Origin: Hyaloscypha bicolor E
Lineage: Eukaryota; Ascomycota; Leotiomycetes; Helotiales; Hyaloscyphaceae
Direction of reading: 5' to 3'
Assembly (NCBI RefSeq): GCF_002865645.1
Contig: NW_020194560.1
Location: forward strand, 558,001-622,000
Length of the DNA: 64,000 bases
Numbering within the stretch: the first letter of the stretch is position 1; the number at the start of each line of letters is the position of its first letter. Of the stretch, positions 47,401-60,128 are shown one piece after another. The translations under genes and the position numbers were made by a program. Under the pieces are notes generated by a model. That model was not told the DNA's origin, searched no databases, and was given only the letters and a program-made list of their open reading frames with translations.

Positions 47401-48650
47401 AATTTTAAAAGCAGGCTTTATATAAGAAATACTTTCTAAACTTAGCTTATTTATATCTTTATTAACTTTTTTAAATACCTAATCTTTTTTTTATAATAAG
47501 CTCAGATTTACTAGTTATTTATAATATAGTATTATATGAATTCTATAATATAAATAGCCGGGTTATTATAGTATATAGCTATAGCCTCTTAGAGCTTTTA
47601 GATAAGCTTATTATTTAGGTTATTCTTAAAGTCCTATAAATTAATATTTCTGTCTATTATATATTTTAGAAATAAAATATAAAATTCCTAAAAAGTCTAG
47701 TCCTTTTTTATAAATAGTTCCTTAAAGGCTTATTAAATATTATATTTCTTATTCGAGTTACTATATAGTTTCTCTAGATAAATATATAATTCTCTAATAA
47801 TCTCATATATATATTAATTATTCTAGTTCAGATAAAGGGAAATTAATATAAGAATATAATTATTTATATAACCGGAAATATAAATAATTTTAAAGTCTTT
47901 TATCTAGTAAATATTAGTATTATTATAGAACTTATTCTTAATCTAAACTAACTAATTATTAAAAGTAATATTATCCTTAGTTATATTTTTGAAAATAGAA
48001 AGATTAATAAGTTTAATTAAATATCTATTTTCTAGAATAGAGAAACTAGTTATTCTAATAAGCTATATAATAAGCTTCTTAATAATAGCTTTATTCTTTT
48101 ATAAAGCTTACTTGATTTTTTTTAGCTAATTATAATAATTCTTATTATAAGTAAGAATATTATATATTTTTAGAATTAGCTTAATAATTTCTTTATATAA
48201 AGCTTCTAGATTCCGGAGTAATTCTTGGAAGTTTACTTTTAATAAGATAGGTTTCTTTTCTTTTTTAGCTTTCTAAAAAATAATATCTCTCTTATTATAA
48301 ATATTAATAGAATATTCAGATTTCTTAGGAAACTTAATAAAAGGCTCTGGTTTACTTTCTAATAATATACTAGTAATATCTTATATTATAGCTTTTTCTA
48401 ACTTGTCTAGTTATTCTAGAACTTGCTTTCTTATAAGTCTTTATTTAATAATAAGATTACTAGCCTATCTACTTATTTGGCCGGTTTAGGGCTTTCTTAT
48501 CTAGTTATTCTAGGGCTTTCTTTTATTCTAATATTAGTTAACTAGTATAGGAATAGCTATAGTATATTATATTTATATTTATTAAAAACTAATTAGATAA
48601 ATATTATTTAAATTCTTTATAGAATTAAAAAATAAGTAAGCTTTAAATTA

Positions 48651-48910
48651 TATTATAAGTATAAGATCTAGAACCTAGAAAATATAGTTAGATTATCTCT
48701 ATTTCAATAATTTAAAGCTAAAGAGAAAAGAGGATTTTAAAAAAGCTTTAGATCTAAATAATTATAAGCTATATATAAGCTTATATACTAGTTTAAGTTT
48801 AGGGTTATATATAACTATTAGGTAATAATAAATACTATATTTAGATATTAGATACCTTACTAGTTCTAGTCTAACTTCTATTAATACTATATATTATAAT
48901 AATTATAATA
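48651..48910 (-). repeat. 5' LTR of Gypsy-3
   Basis: 260 bp, partner of 41146-41405. Confidence 0.88.
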
Positions 48911-49817
48911 CTTATTATAAAACCTAAAAGAAAATAGTCCTATAGTAAAGTCTATAGTAATTTCTTATTATAGTTTAGAAAGAAAAAGAAATAAACTAAG
49001 TATATTATATAATAAATATTTCTTTACCTTAATCTATTAATATATAAAATAAGTTCTAATATAGTTTTTTATATTCTTTTTTATATTTTATTAGAAATAC
49101 TTTCTTTAAAAAATCTCTAGTATTTTATTAGTACTAAAATACTTACTTATAGAATTATTATAATTAGTATTCTAATATTTTAATAACTCAGATATATTAA
49201 GTTTCTAAATCTTAATAACTCTAATAAAGGTCTTTTTAAGAACTATTTATATTACTAGTATTATATTAATAAATCGAGCCTTTAGTATTATAATAATAGT
49301 TTAAATAATATTTCTTTATTTTCCTTATATATTATTTTGAATCTAGCTATTTATATAACTAGAATTTATAGTATATACTATTTATAACTAGCTATATTAA
49401 TAATAAACTCAAATAATAATATTTTTAATACTATTTTATTACTAAATAGATTTTTTTTAGAATTCTTTAATATTTTATTAATTAAGAAATACTTATTTTC
49501 TTTTTTCTAGGCCTTATATTATAGTATTATAGAAATAATATAATATTCTATTACTATTATTTATAGAACTCTTTATTCTATATTCTATAGTTTATTATAA
49601 AATATAAATAATAAAATATCTTTATTTATTTTTATTATAAAGTCTAGTTTTTTTAATAGCTTAGTAAAATTATTATATTCCGGCTAGTATTTTAAAATAA
49701 AGTTAAAAATAGCTAGCTTTTTTACTTATCTTATCTATTAACTATTTAGTTTTCTTTTAATTATAAAATATTTCAAGTTATTATAATTTGTTTTAATAAT
49801 AATAATATACTAGATAT
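48911..49817 (-). mobile_element. Gypsy-2, middle part: end of RNase H to integrase start
   Basis: Read on the minus strand from 49817. A TNYNNLKYFIIKRKLN stretch corresponds to the TDHKNLxYF block of gypsy RNase H. It is followed by a KYQPEYNN-like stretch (YRPG) and ends at 48911 with EITIDFTIGL, the start of the integrase core. Both edges continue exactly into the pieces beyond Gypsy-4 (63160) and Gypsy-3 (41145). Confidence 0.75.
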
Positions 49818-50119
49818 TATAGTATAATAGGCTATATTCTCTAAAAAATTATATTATTTTAGTAGTTTTAAGGTTTTAGTTATATAGTAAAGGCTATAGC
49901 CTTTTATATATAACTTATAGAAATTATATAAGAAAGCTAGTTTTTTTATAATTTTAGAAAATAATTCCTTATAAGTATTTAATTAATTAAGCTTTTATAT
50001 ATTATATATTATTTATACTTTACTATTTATACTTTTAATTTATTATTTTATTATTAAATTATATTTTATATTCTGGTATACTTTATATAAGTTTTTGTCT
50101 TATTATAGTTTCTTTTTTA
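49818..50119 (+). repeat. 5' LTR of Gypsy-4
   Basis: 302 bp, RIP-mutated, aligns end to end with 42918-43219 and 62858-63159. Confidence 0.88.
49878..49916. promoter_or_regulatory. Palindromic TATA motif, Gypsy-4 5' LTR
   Basis: Core AAAGGCTATAGCCTTTT with TATATATAA; both halves changed by RIP yet still palindromic. Confidence 0.55.
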
Positions 50120-51020
50120 TATTTATATTAAAATGATTAAAAAGATTGAAAGATTTAGAAAAGAAAAGAAAAGAATTATAAGAAAAGAACGAATAGATCT
50201 TTAAGAGATCTAATAGAATATATTAAAGAAAAAGGCTAAAGAAAAATTAAAAGACTTAGAGATAAAGGATAAATGATAAAATAATCTTAAATTCCTATAA
50301 AGAATGAAATCATCTATAAGAAAGACCTTAATCTTTATTCGAATAGACAATGAATCTTTGATTTTGTTAATAGAAATAAAATCAGCAGATGCTTATTTGA
50401 CACATTTTTGCATTATATATTTAATTATTATATTGAAATAAAGGCTCAATGATTTTAGATCAAGATTAATTTCCAAGATTAAAATAATAAAATTATATTA
50501 TAAAGAATAAAAATAAAGAAAAGATATTAATCAAAGATAAAGATGATAAAGATATATAATATAATTATTAATATAAAATATTAATTGGATATAAGTTTAA
50601 TGATTTATATAATCTTTAATTATATTTCTAATGATTTTAATTATGAATATATAAAAATTATAAAAGCCGGAATTTATACTCCATAATATTATCGAAAAAA
50701 GAAAGGATTAAATAATTCGATTATTAAGCGGGAATATTTATAGAGAATTTTGAAATATTTTCATAATAAAATTAATATTTCAAATTTAAGAGAAATATAA
50801 TGAATAATATTTTAATATATTCGGAAAAAAAAAAAAAAAAAAAAAAAAAGGATTTGAAGGAAAAGAGAAAAGAAATAGAATGTATAAGAAAAGGAAAAAA
50901 GATCTTTGTAGAGATTCAATAGATGAATATCCGCTAAAAGAAGTAAAGCTAAAGAAAAATGTAAAGAGTTAGATTAAGAGATAATGATAAAATGAAATCT
51001 TAATTCCCTAGGTAAAGAAA
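50120..51020 (+). other. Island without RIP signature directly after the Gypsy-4 5' LTR
   Basis: Although AT-rich, this 0.9 kb keeps many TpG and CpA pairs (GATGAT, AATGAATC, GACACATTTTTGCATT), unlike the DNA on both sides. The + strand is purine-rich. A diverged direct repeat links 50150-50304 and 50849-51017 (AAAGATCTTT, AAGCTAAAGAAAAAT, ATGATAAAATG in order), separated by a segment that ends in a 25-base A run (50825-50849). There is no frame of note. It could be a single-copy leader of this element or a foreign insertion. Confidence 0.6.
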
Positions 51021-51559
51021 AGAATATTAAATAAAGAAAAAGAAAAGAATTTAGAAAAGTTAGAAAAATTAGTAAAATTATATTTATTATTTTTATTATT
51101 ATCTTTAATAATATTATTAAATATATTTAGTTTAATAAAATTAAAAGAAAATATTATAAGTATTAAATTAATAAAATAGAAAAGAGAATATAAATAATAG
51201 AAATAAAACTAGAAAAGCTATTATTTTATTATTACTAATATTAAAACTCGAATCTAGATTATATTTATTATTATTAACTAGTTTTTCCCAAATTCTGGTT
51301 CCTAAACTAAAAGATATATTTAAATAAGAAGTTAGCTTTTTAGAAACCTTATTAATAGAAGTTTTAGGTATAGAAATTCTATAATTAATTATAAAAGAAA
51401 TTATTAAGATTAATATAGCTAAAAATAAATATATACTAGTACTAGATTTAAATCTACTATTTATAGAAGCTCCCAAAATACTATAGTTTTAAGGAAGTAA
51501 TATTTCTATATTCTTAAAATAGTATATAAATATATATAAGAACTATTATATTTCTAATA

Positions 51560-54500
51560 ATACTAAAAGAAAAAGAATTATTTATTATATTTCTCCTATT
51601 TATAAGAATTAAATTAAAGCTATACCAAAATATTATACTAATAATTCTAGAAATTACTAGAAAACCGAGTTCTTTAAGGCTTTATTAAAAGAATTCCGAA
51701 AGTATAATTAGAAAATACTTAAAATTAATTATAATTTTCTTAATTAAATTATTATATAAGCTCAGAATAAAGAAATCTCTTTTAAGTCTTATATTAATAT
51801 ATTTAATAAAATATTAAAGAAATTATTAAAGGGAAAAAAAATAGATAGAATTACTTAGTATTAAGAATTTATAAAGGAATTATTTATTCTAGTAAGAAAT
51901 TATATTCTTAAAAATACGAATTTCGAGTTTATAAATATTTCTATTTATAAATATAATAAAATATATAAGAAAATAGTAATATTTTATTAATATAAAAAGA
52001 AAGAATATTATTTTAATATTATTAATAATTCAGATATATCTAGATTTAGATAAAAATACTTAAATATAGTAGTCTATAATATAGTTTCTAAATCAGAAAA
52101 TAATTACTTTTTACTAGTTTCTCTTATTATATTTCCTAAAGCTATTATAAATATAAATAAGAAAAAAGTCTAGCCTATAGCTAATTATATAAAACCTACT
52201 AAAAGTAATAAACCTAAAAAAGATAATATTAACTAGCTAATAAAAAGTCTAGAAAAACTATTTATTATTATTATAATTCGAGAAAATATCTATAGTCTAT
52301 TTATATAATTAAGCTAACTATAGCAGGTATAATAGTATTAATAATTTAGTAAATATAACTCAGGTTTTTAGAAAAAATATACTAGAAATTATAATAAAGG
52401 TTATAAGAAATACTATAGTAGCTATAGTAATTAAACTAAAATAAATAAAAGATCTAGATAATTATATTCTAGAAGAAGTTAATCTTAAATATAATTAGAG
52501 AATACTATTTAAGTTAATATAGCCTATAATATAGATCTAGAACTAAGAAAACGAATTTATTATAAGTATTATAATAAAGATAAAAATAATAATATTAATC
52601 TAGAATATATTTATATTTTTTAGTTTTATTACCTACTAATAAAAGAGCTTATAAATCGAGAATATATTTACTAATTTAATAAAAAATAGTATAAAGAGCT
52701 ATTTAAGCTTAGATAAGAAAGTATTTTCTTTTTCCTTATTAATAAGTATTAGTAATTTAATTAAATTATTTCCTAGATCTAAAGAAAAGAATTTAATTAT
52801 AACGTAAATATTTAATCTAAAAATATCTAGAGATTAATAGGAAATATTTAGTTTACTAGGTAAGAAAGAAAAAAAGAAACTAGCTAACTAGAATCTATAT
52901 ATAGAAGTAAGTAAGTTATATTAAGAGAATCTAAATAGCTACTTTATTTTAAAGGAAATTATATTAGAATTACTAATATTTTAGGTTCTAAAATTAATAA
53001 ATAGTATTAAGATTTGGCTATAAATAGTATTTCTATTAATATTATAACGGGTTTCTTATTAAAAAGAAAGAGAAAAAAGATAGAAATAACTAAAGAAGTT
53101 TTCTAAAAATAAGCCAAAATAGAAAAAAAGCTATTCTATATAAGAGACTAAAAGAATACTATACTAAAAAGTAATAGATAAAAGAATAGCCTAGCTAAAA
53201 ATATAGATATTAATATTTCCGGAAATAAATAAAACAAATTAAGAATCTAGTATACTTTTAATTATAATAAATATAAGATTCCTAAAGTTAATAATATTCT
53301 AATAAAACTACTAAAAAAAGTAATTATTTTATTTTTAAAAACTTGAAAAGAAATAAAAATATTTATTAATATTTTAAAAATATTAGATTTAGCTATTATA
53401 TTTTAGAACTAATAAATTAAAAATAATACTTTCCATTTTACTATTTTAGAGATAGAAAATACTATTATATTAAATATAGTTAGATATATTAGGAGATCTA
53501 TAAAACTAGTAATTATAGCTTATATAATAAATAGAATATTTAAGGAATTAGAAATACTAGTTTAAATATCTAATATTAATAGAATTATTCGATTTAAAAA
53601 TAATAGTATTAATATTCGGATATTACTAGTTTATAAATATATTATATAATTTCTATATCTCTGATTTATATTTTAAGAACTTTAAAAGAATATTAAATAT
53701 AAAGAAATAATTAATATTAAAGCTAAAGTTAATATTTTCTCTAAAAAGATCTCTAGAAATATTAGTAAAGTAATATATAATACTATAGATTATTAAATAT
53801 TTACTATTACTAGAACTGAATTTGAATTTATAAGAATAGTAAAGCTTAGAACTAAAATTATAAATAGAATAGAATATAAAAAAATATTTTTCCTAATTAA
53901 AAAAGCTTTAAAGATTTTATTTAATTAATTATTTTTAGTAAAAATAAAGATAAATATTATATATAAAAGTAATAGTTTATAAAATAGAAGATTTACTAAC
54001 CCTAAAAATAACTAGAATACTTATATTATTATAATTATTTTATTTTTAAAGAATACTAGAAAGTAGAAATAAGTAATAGTTTAAGAATACTAAGCTTCTA
54101 AAATTAAGAAATTAAATAATATAGAATAGGAAATAAAAAATAATAAGAAAAAAAAGAGCCTAATATTATAACTAGTAATAATATTAAAAGAAATAGAAAA
54201 GTACCGGAATTTCTTATAGATTCTTTTATTTAGGATTTAAGAGTTTAGGAAATTAATAATATTTTTGGGAAAACTAAAATAAAAAAGATTCTAATTAGAG
54301 TATTATTAAAAGTAGTTCCGGATTTAATAAAAAAGGAAATAAAAAGAATATTAAATAAAAACATTTTAGAAAAAGAAATAGAATAGTATCTTTTAATAAT
54401 AAAGAAATATATTTCTAAAGCTAAGAAATATAAAACCTAAAATTAGAAAGAATTTTAGAATATATAAAAGCCTAAAAAAGATATATTAAAATACTAAATA

Positions 54501-57500
54501 AAAAGATATTTTCTGTACCTGGATAGAAAGAGGCTAGATAGGAAAATTATAAATTCTAGAGATTAAATAAAAAAAGTACTAAAGAAAATAGCTATAGCTC
54601 TTAAAGAAAAAAATAATAATTATAGTTTATTTCTAGTTATAAAAATATATAAAATAAAGAATAAGAAGATTTAACTAGTAGATATTAATAATAGAACTAG
54701 AAAAGGCTCTAGTAAATATCTGAACTAGTTTAAGAAATCTAAAACTAGAGAATACTTATAGAAATATATTAGGAAATATAAGAACTATTTTTTACTAAAA
54801 ATATTAGCTATTTTAAGAGGTTTATAACTTATTCCGGAATGTTTTAAATAATTAAATATTAGTAATTAGCTCTAGGAAAAGAAACTAGCTATATTTCAAG
54901 AATTAATAATTAATTAGAAAGATATAATTATATTTAATTAGAAAGAAGCAGGAAAAGTCTATAAGAATATTAGTTTATTTATTCTAATTAAGACTATTAA
55001 GTATAAGGCCTAGTAAGAGAAGAATTTCCTATATTCTAAAGCTCTAGTACTAGTAATAGTAAAAATATTATTAAAATACCTAGATTATAGAATTCTTAAG
55101 AAATATAATAGATCTTACCGGAATCTATAGTTCTTAGTTATAAAAAAGATTACTGGAATTTATAGACTAATTAATACTATTATAAAAATGAATTTAGTAA
55201 CTCTATAAAATACTAATTTATTTCTATTTATTAATGAGATTTTAGAGGAATTTATTAAATATATTTATATTTTTTTATTTAATTTCTTTTCTAGATATAA
55301 TTAACTTATACTAGATACTTATAGTAAAGATTTAATTATATTTATAATATTTCTAGGGCTATTAAGAATAATTATATTATATAGTTTATATAAATTATTA
55401 TAACTATTCTAGAGAATCTATTTCCTAAAATTACTATATTATTTATTAATAATATTAGAATTAAGGAACCTTATATAAACTATAATAAATAACTTATTTT
55501 ATCTGAAATTCGGTATTTTATATTTAAATATCTTTAAAACCTAGATATAACCTTAAATAGAATTAAATAAGCCAGAGCTAGTATTAGAGAAAAATTATAG
55601 TTCTATTATAATAATATAGTTATTATTGGCTTTATTTATAAAGTATTTAGAAAAAGCCTTTTAAACTCAAAAATTACTAAGATTTTAAAATAGAAATATT
55701 ATAATAATATAACTAAAAATAAAGTATTTATCGGAATTATTATTTACTATTATATTTGAATTAAAGGCTTTATAATTATTACTAAATCCATTTATTATTT
55801 AATAAAGAAAGATATAATATAGAACTAGAATAATAAATAAATGCAAGCTATATAAGTTCTTTAAGAAAAGCTTACTACTATTTTAATACTTTATAAATTA
55901 TATTATAATTTATTAGAAAATTAGGAAATAATTATATTAGTAGTAAATATTAGTCTAAATAAATAGAGTAAAACTCTTAGTTAATATAATAATAAAGAAA
56001 AAAAGAAAGTTATATAATATAAGTCTGAAATCTGAAATAATACTAAATAGAGATATAATACTACTAAAAAGAAATACTAAGGGCTAGTAAAGTATTTATA
56101 GAAAGTATAATTCTGGCTATATAAAGTTTATTTTATTCTTAAGCTAAATACTAATATATTTATTATATAGCTAAATAAAGTAATTATAGATTTTCCTAGA
56201 ACTCTAGTTATTTATTAGCTAATATAGATTTAACTATTTAATTTTAAAATTAAGTATATTAAAGAAACTAAATATACTATTACTAATAAATTATTAAGAC
56301 ACCTATAGCAAGAAGGTAATACTAAAGATAATAAAAATATTAATAAATAATTAGTAATAGAGTTTAATACTATTAGAATAATATCTATTAAATAGAAAGT
56401 TTAGTTAAAAGAAATAGTTCTGGTTTGGTTATATAATATTATTTTAAGAAATTAGATTCCTAAAACTTTTACTAGATATTTAAATAATAGTATCCAGTTA
56501 CTAAAGATTAATAATTAAAGCCTTATTATATCTGAAAGTGAATTAATAGTATTAAAAAATAATAATATCTAAAAGTTATATAATAAAGGCTATAGTCTTT
56601 TATATATAATCTCTAGTAAAATAGTAAATAATAATAATACTAATTCCTATACTTTATTTAATAACCCGACTGTTTTATTAGATCTCTTAAATAATAGCTA
56701 TTTCAAATAATACTAGAATATTATATAATATCTTATAATATTCTTTAAACCAGAAGAAATATCTAGAACCGAGTTTCGAAAATTAAATAGAAAAGCTTTA
56801 AATTATAATATAAGAGATTAATTACTATAAAGAATTATATCTAAAGTATATTTATTATAACTTATTATTAATAATTAAGAATAAAGAAAGATTATTATTA
56901 AAGAGTTATATAATAAGATTAGATATATTAAAAGGAAAAGTATTTTTTATTTAGTAGCTAGCTATTATTACTAGAAAGATTACTATAACTATATATAAAA
57001 GTCTATTAATATAAAAACAAAAGAAAATAAAAAGAAGCTCTATATCTAATAAAAGCTATATTTTTTTCTATTACCTTAGGATTAATATAATTAAACTACT
57101 AGACTATAAAGAATATAATTTACTAGTTATTACTAGAAACGATTTCTTAAAATAAATTAAAGCTAGATCTTTAAAGAATCTAACTAGTAAAAAGATTACT
57201 AAGTTTATTTAGGAAGAAATTATTATAAATATAGTTTATTTAGATAGCTTAAAATAGATAATAGATTAGAATTTAAAAAAGTAGTAATTCAGGAATTTAA
57301 TAAACTAGGAATTAATAGAATTATTATTTTAGCTTATAATTTTAAAGGAAATAGTATAATTAAAAGAGGATATTAATTAATTATTTAAGTATTTATTATA
57401 TTTATAATAAATAGAAAGAAGCTTTAAATAAATTTATTACTATATATTCTATTTACTAATTAAGTTATTATATATAGGCTAACTGGATTTATTTCTTTTT

Positions 57501-57600
57501 ATATAGTCTATAGTAAAAAAGTTATATTATTTATAGAAATATATTTTCTAACCTAAAGAATACTTGAATAAAAAAAAGTCTATAATAAAAAAACATTTTT
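51560..57600 (+). pseudogene. Gypsy-4 gag-pol, RIP-degraded
   Basis: The + strand reading, taking TAA/TAG as former Gln, gives in order gag-like sequence (51.6-52.9 kb), RT and integrase. RT has a YRNLQFLVIKKITGIYRLIN-like stretch near 55120, then an LDTYSKDLIIF stretch near 55310 and GLLRIIILY. The integrase zinc region near 56900-56990 ends in YYNYIQKSIN. Core and SAYHP-like sequence follow near 57300. This RT is of the fungal gypsy type that has VKKKDGGLRLIN and ends with a VCVYYRIWI block after RNase H. Protease should lie near 53.5 kb. Confidence 0.7.
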
Positions 57601-58199
57601 AGAAATATATATAAAGTAAATATAGATAAGAGATAAAGATATTAAAGAAACTAGAATAAAGAAAAACAGATAATATTAAAAGAGAAAGAAATAATTTAAT
57701 ACTATTTACTAGATTTATTTAAAGCCTATTTCTAAAAAGAATCTAGTTCTTATATATAATATTAAATTAATAAATTAAGATAAGTTAAGAAATATAAAGC
57801 TATTATACTACTGGCTTAGCCTATATAAAATAAGGTATATAGATTAATTAAAAGAATACTATATACTAGAAAAGCTTAATAGTACTATATTCTAAAGAAT
57901 ATATACCGGAAATTAATTTAAGTAGTTTATTAAAAAGAATAGATTCTAGTATTTTCCTAAAAACGAAATTAATAATAAGTATATATTTATAAATAAATAT
58001 TTCAAAATAGATATAAAACTAGAAAAGGAACTAATTATAAAATACTATAAGTAAAATAGTATTTAGGAAATCGAAAAAGCTACTAGTATTATTATATATA
58101 TTCCAGAATTACTAGAATTAGAAATAGTAAAATATATCTCTTTTATAGAGAACTAGAAGAAAGTATTTAATAATAGGAGCTCTTAACCTGAAATAAAGC

Positions 58200-60110
58200 T
58201 TATTACTTTTAATTCTTTATATATCTTTTATTTTTTTCTTCTAACTATTATTTATAGTCTTTAGAAAATAATTATTATTAGATTACTATTTTAGAAATCA
58301 GATAAGTTTTACTATTACTTATTTCTTATTATTATCTAATTATTACTATTAGATAGTATTCTTAATATAAGATTCTATTATTAGATTTTAGGAATTAAAT
58401 ATAAAGTATTTCTTTTAATATAAAAATAAATAGGGAATTAAGAAATTACTTTATAAACTCTTAATTCCGAATTATAATACTTTCTAGAAAGTTCTTATAA
58501 TATGAATAGTAACTATATATAAAGAAAAGAAGAGAAAAAAGAAAAGAAAAAGGCTTTTTATATATATTTTACTAAACTAGAAATCTTTTAGGAGCTCTAT
58601 TTGCCTTTTTAATTAGCTATTCTTATAGCTTATACTAGTTTAAAGCTAGATTATAATATCTATAGATCTCGATTTTAATTTAAACTACTATTATAAATTT
58701 ACTTATAATATTTAAATAAACTTTCTAATTAGAAGTTATATATAAACGAAATAGCTAAACTAGAAGCCTTATAAAAGAAAAGAGAAATCTTATTAAATTC
58801 AATAGTTATTTCTAAAGATATTTAATAATATATAATTCTGGGAATCTTTTAGATATTAAATAAACTAGAACTATTTATTTAAAGCCTATCTTATATTAAG
58901 AAACCTATTTTCTTTTCTATATAATTATAGCTATATTTAAAACTAATACTAAGACTTAATTAATATATCGAGTATTTCTATTTCTATATAAAGGGAATTC
59001 CTTTTATATAAAACCCTTTCTCTAATTATAATACTATTTCATTACTAGAAACTAATTACTTTTTTAGAAAGCTAGTATAATTTATTAATTCTTACTATTA
59101 ATCTATTTCTTACTATTAAATATCGTCTAAATAATTAAGAAAATATCTTTAATTCCATATCTTTAATACTAATTTAAAATACTTGATTTTTCTATATTTT
59201 ATATTAATTTTAATATTAATTATTTTAAACTTAATAATAGTATTATAAACCCTATTTATATTATTTTATAGTTCTTTTTTTTATAACTACTAAAGCCTTT
59301 AATATTACTTTTATAAATATAGATATTATTTTAAAGTTCTAATTAACTAAATAGTTTTATATTATATAAAGCCGACTTTGGTAAATACTAAATAAATATA
59401 ATTAGCTTTCGGAAAAGATATAAATTAGTTTTAAAAGAAGTAATATCTTATTCTAAATTATTTCTTAATTTTATTATTCTAATTTCTTTTCTATTAATAC
59501 TTATTTTATACTTTCCTAATATCTTTAATATACTTATATACCTTATCTTTTATATATTTCTTATACTATTTCCCTTCTTTTATACTATTTTTTAAATTAA
59601 TAGAAATATCTCTAAATAAATAAGAAATCGGGATATACCTATATTATAAAATTTTTATTATTTCTTTCTATATTTTAATACTTCAAATACTATTATTATA
59701 TTTATATTTCTATTATATTACCTTTTTATTTTCCTATTATTACCGTTTAGTTTAACTTATTTTAATTATTTCCTAGATTATATTTCTTTAGATATATATA
59801 TTTGTATTTTTTTCTATAATAGAAGTTTAATTCTATATTTTACTTTTTATAATTATTTCTAATTTATAACTATATTACCTTAAATATATCTAATTATTAT
59901 ATCTATTTTCTCTATTATATATATTACTATTTTAGCTTTATTTTCTTATTAGAAAGAAAGAAAAACTCGAATATATATAATATCTTTATATAATTCAAAT
60001 CTATTTTAATTTATTCTTTATTTTAGAAAATACTTAAAAAGAAATTCTTATAATTTTAAAAACCTTTAATTCTATAACCTATAATTATTATACTAATAAT
60101 ATTTTTATAA
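58200..60110 (-). pseudogene. Unrecognised degraded frame, minus strand, inside Gypsy-4
   Basis: The + strand is T-rich here, the reverse of coding parts of this element. The minus reading gives a Lys/Gln/Asn/Tyr-rich, stop-punctuated sequence such as NFIIQVYPDFLFIQ near 59650. I recognise no domain. It ends head to head with the + frame that starts at 60129. Confidence 0.3.
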
Positions 60111-60128
60111 TCTTTTAAGAATAATAAA

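Larger units (their letters stand above)
41500..48600 (-). pseudogene. Gypsy-3 gag-pol, degraded
   Basis: On the minus strand an RT/RNase H region is readable at about 45350-46000. YIKGLLIAIR, then KYLDFIISI and DPDKI, then a RGFLGFYNFY-like stretch (here EIQGFLGFYNFY with stops), the usual order after the gypsy YxDD box. Gag should lie toward 48.6 kb and integrase toward 42-44 kb, both disrupted. Confidence 0.7.
41146..48910 (-). mobile_element. Ty3/gypsy LTR retrotransposon (Gypsy-3) inside the Gypsy-2 integrase
   Basis: The two 260-bp LTRs (41146-41405 and 48651-48910) share TATTATAA.TATAAGATCTAG and end ...AATA. The flanks are TTTAT (41141-41145) and CTTAT (48911-48915), the same duplication with one C-to-T. 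Reading across the flanks restores a gypsy integrase (DFTIGL..., then VDRYTK region), which proves the insertion. It contains a solo LTR (42918-43219) and a pair of 121-bp direct repeats. Confidence 0.9.

Noticed and set aside
50120..51020. Mitochondrial gene insertion (NUMT)
   Set aside because: No recognisable mitochondrial protein, rRNA or tRNA in any frame; kept only as one of several possibilities.
51168..51476. Minus-strand 102-codon frame with two hydrophobic segments
   Set aside because: Open in AT-rich decayed leader or gag DNA of Gypsy-4; hydrophobicity follows from T-rich codons and nothing supports a gene.
56574..56612. Seventh copy of the palindromic TATA motif
   Set aside because: Lies in the Gypsy-4 coding frame before integrase with a weaker match; may be chance.
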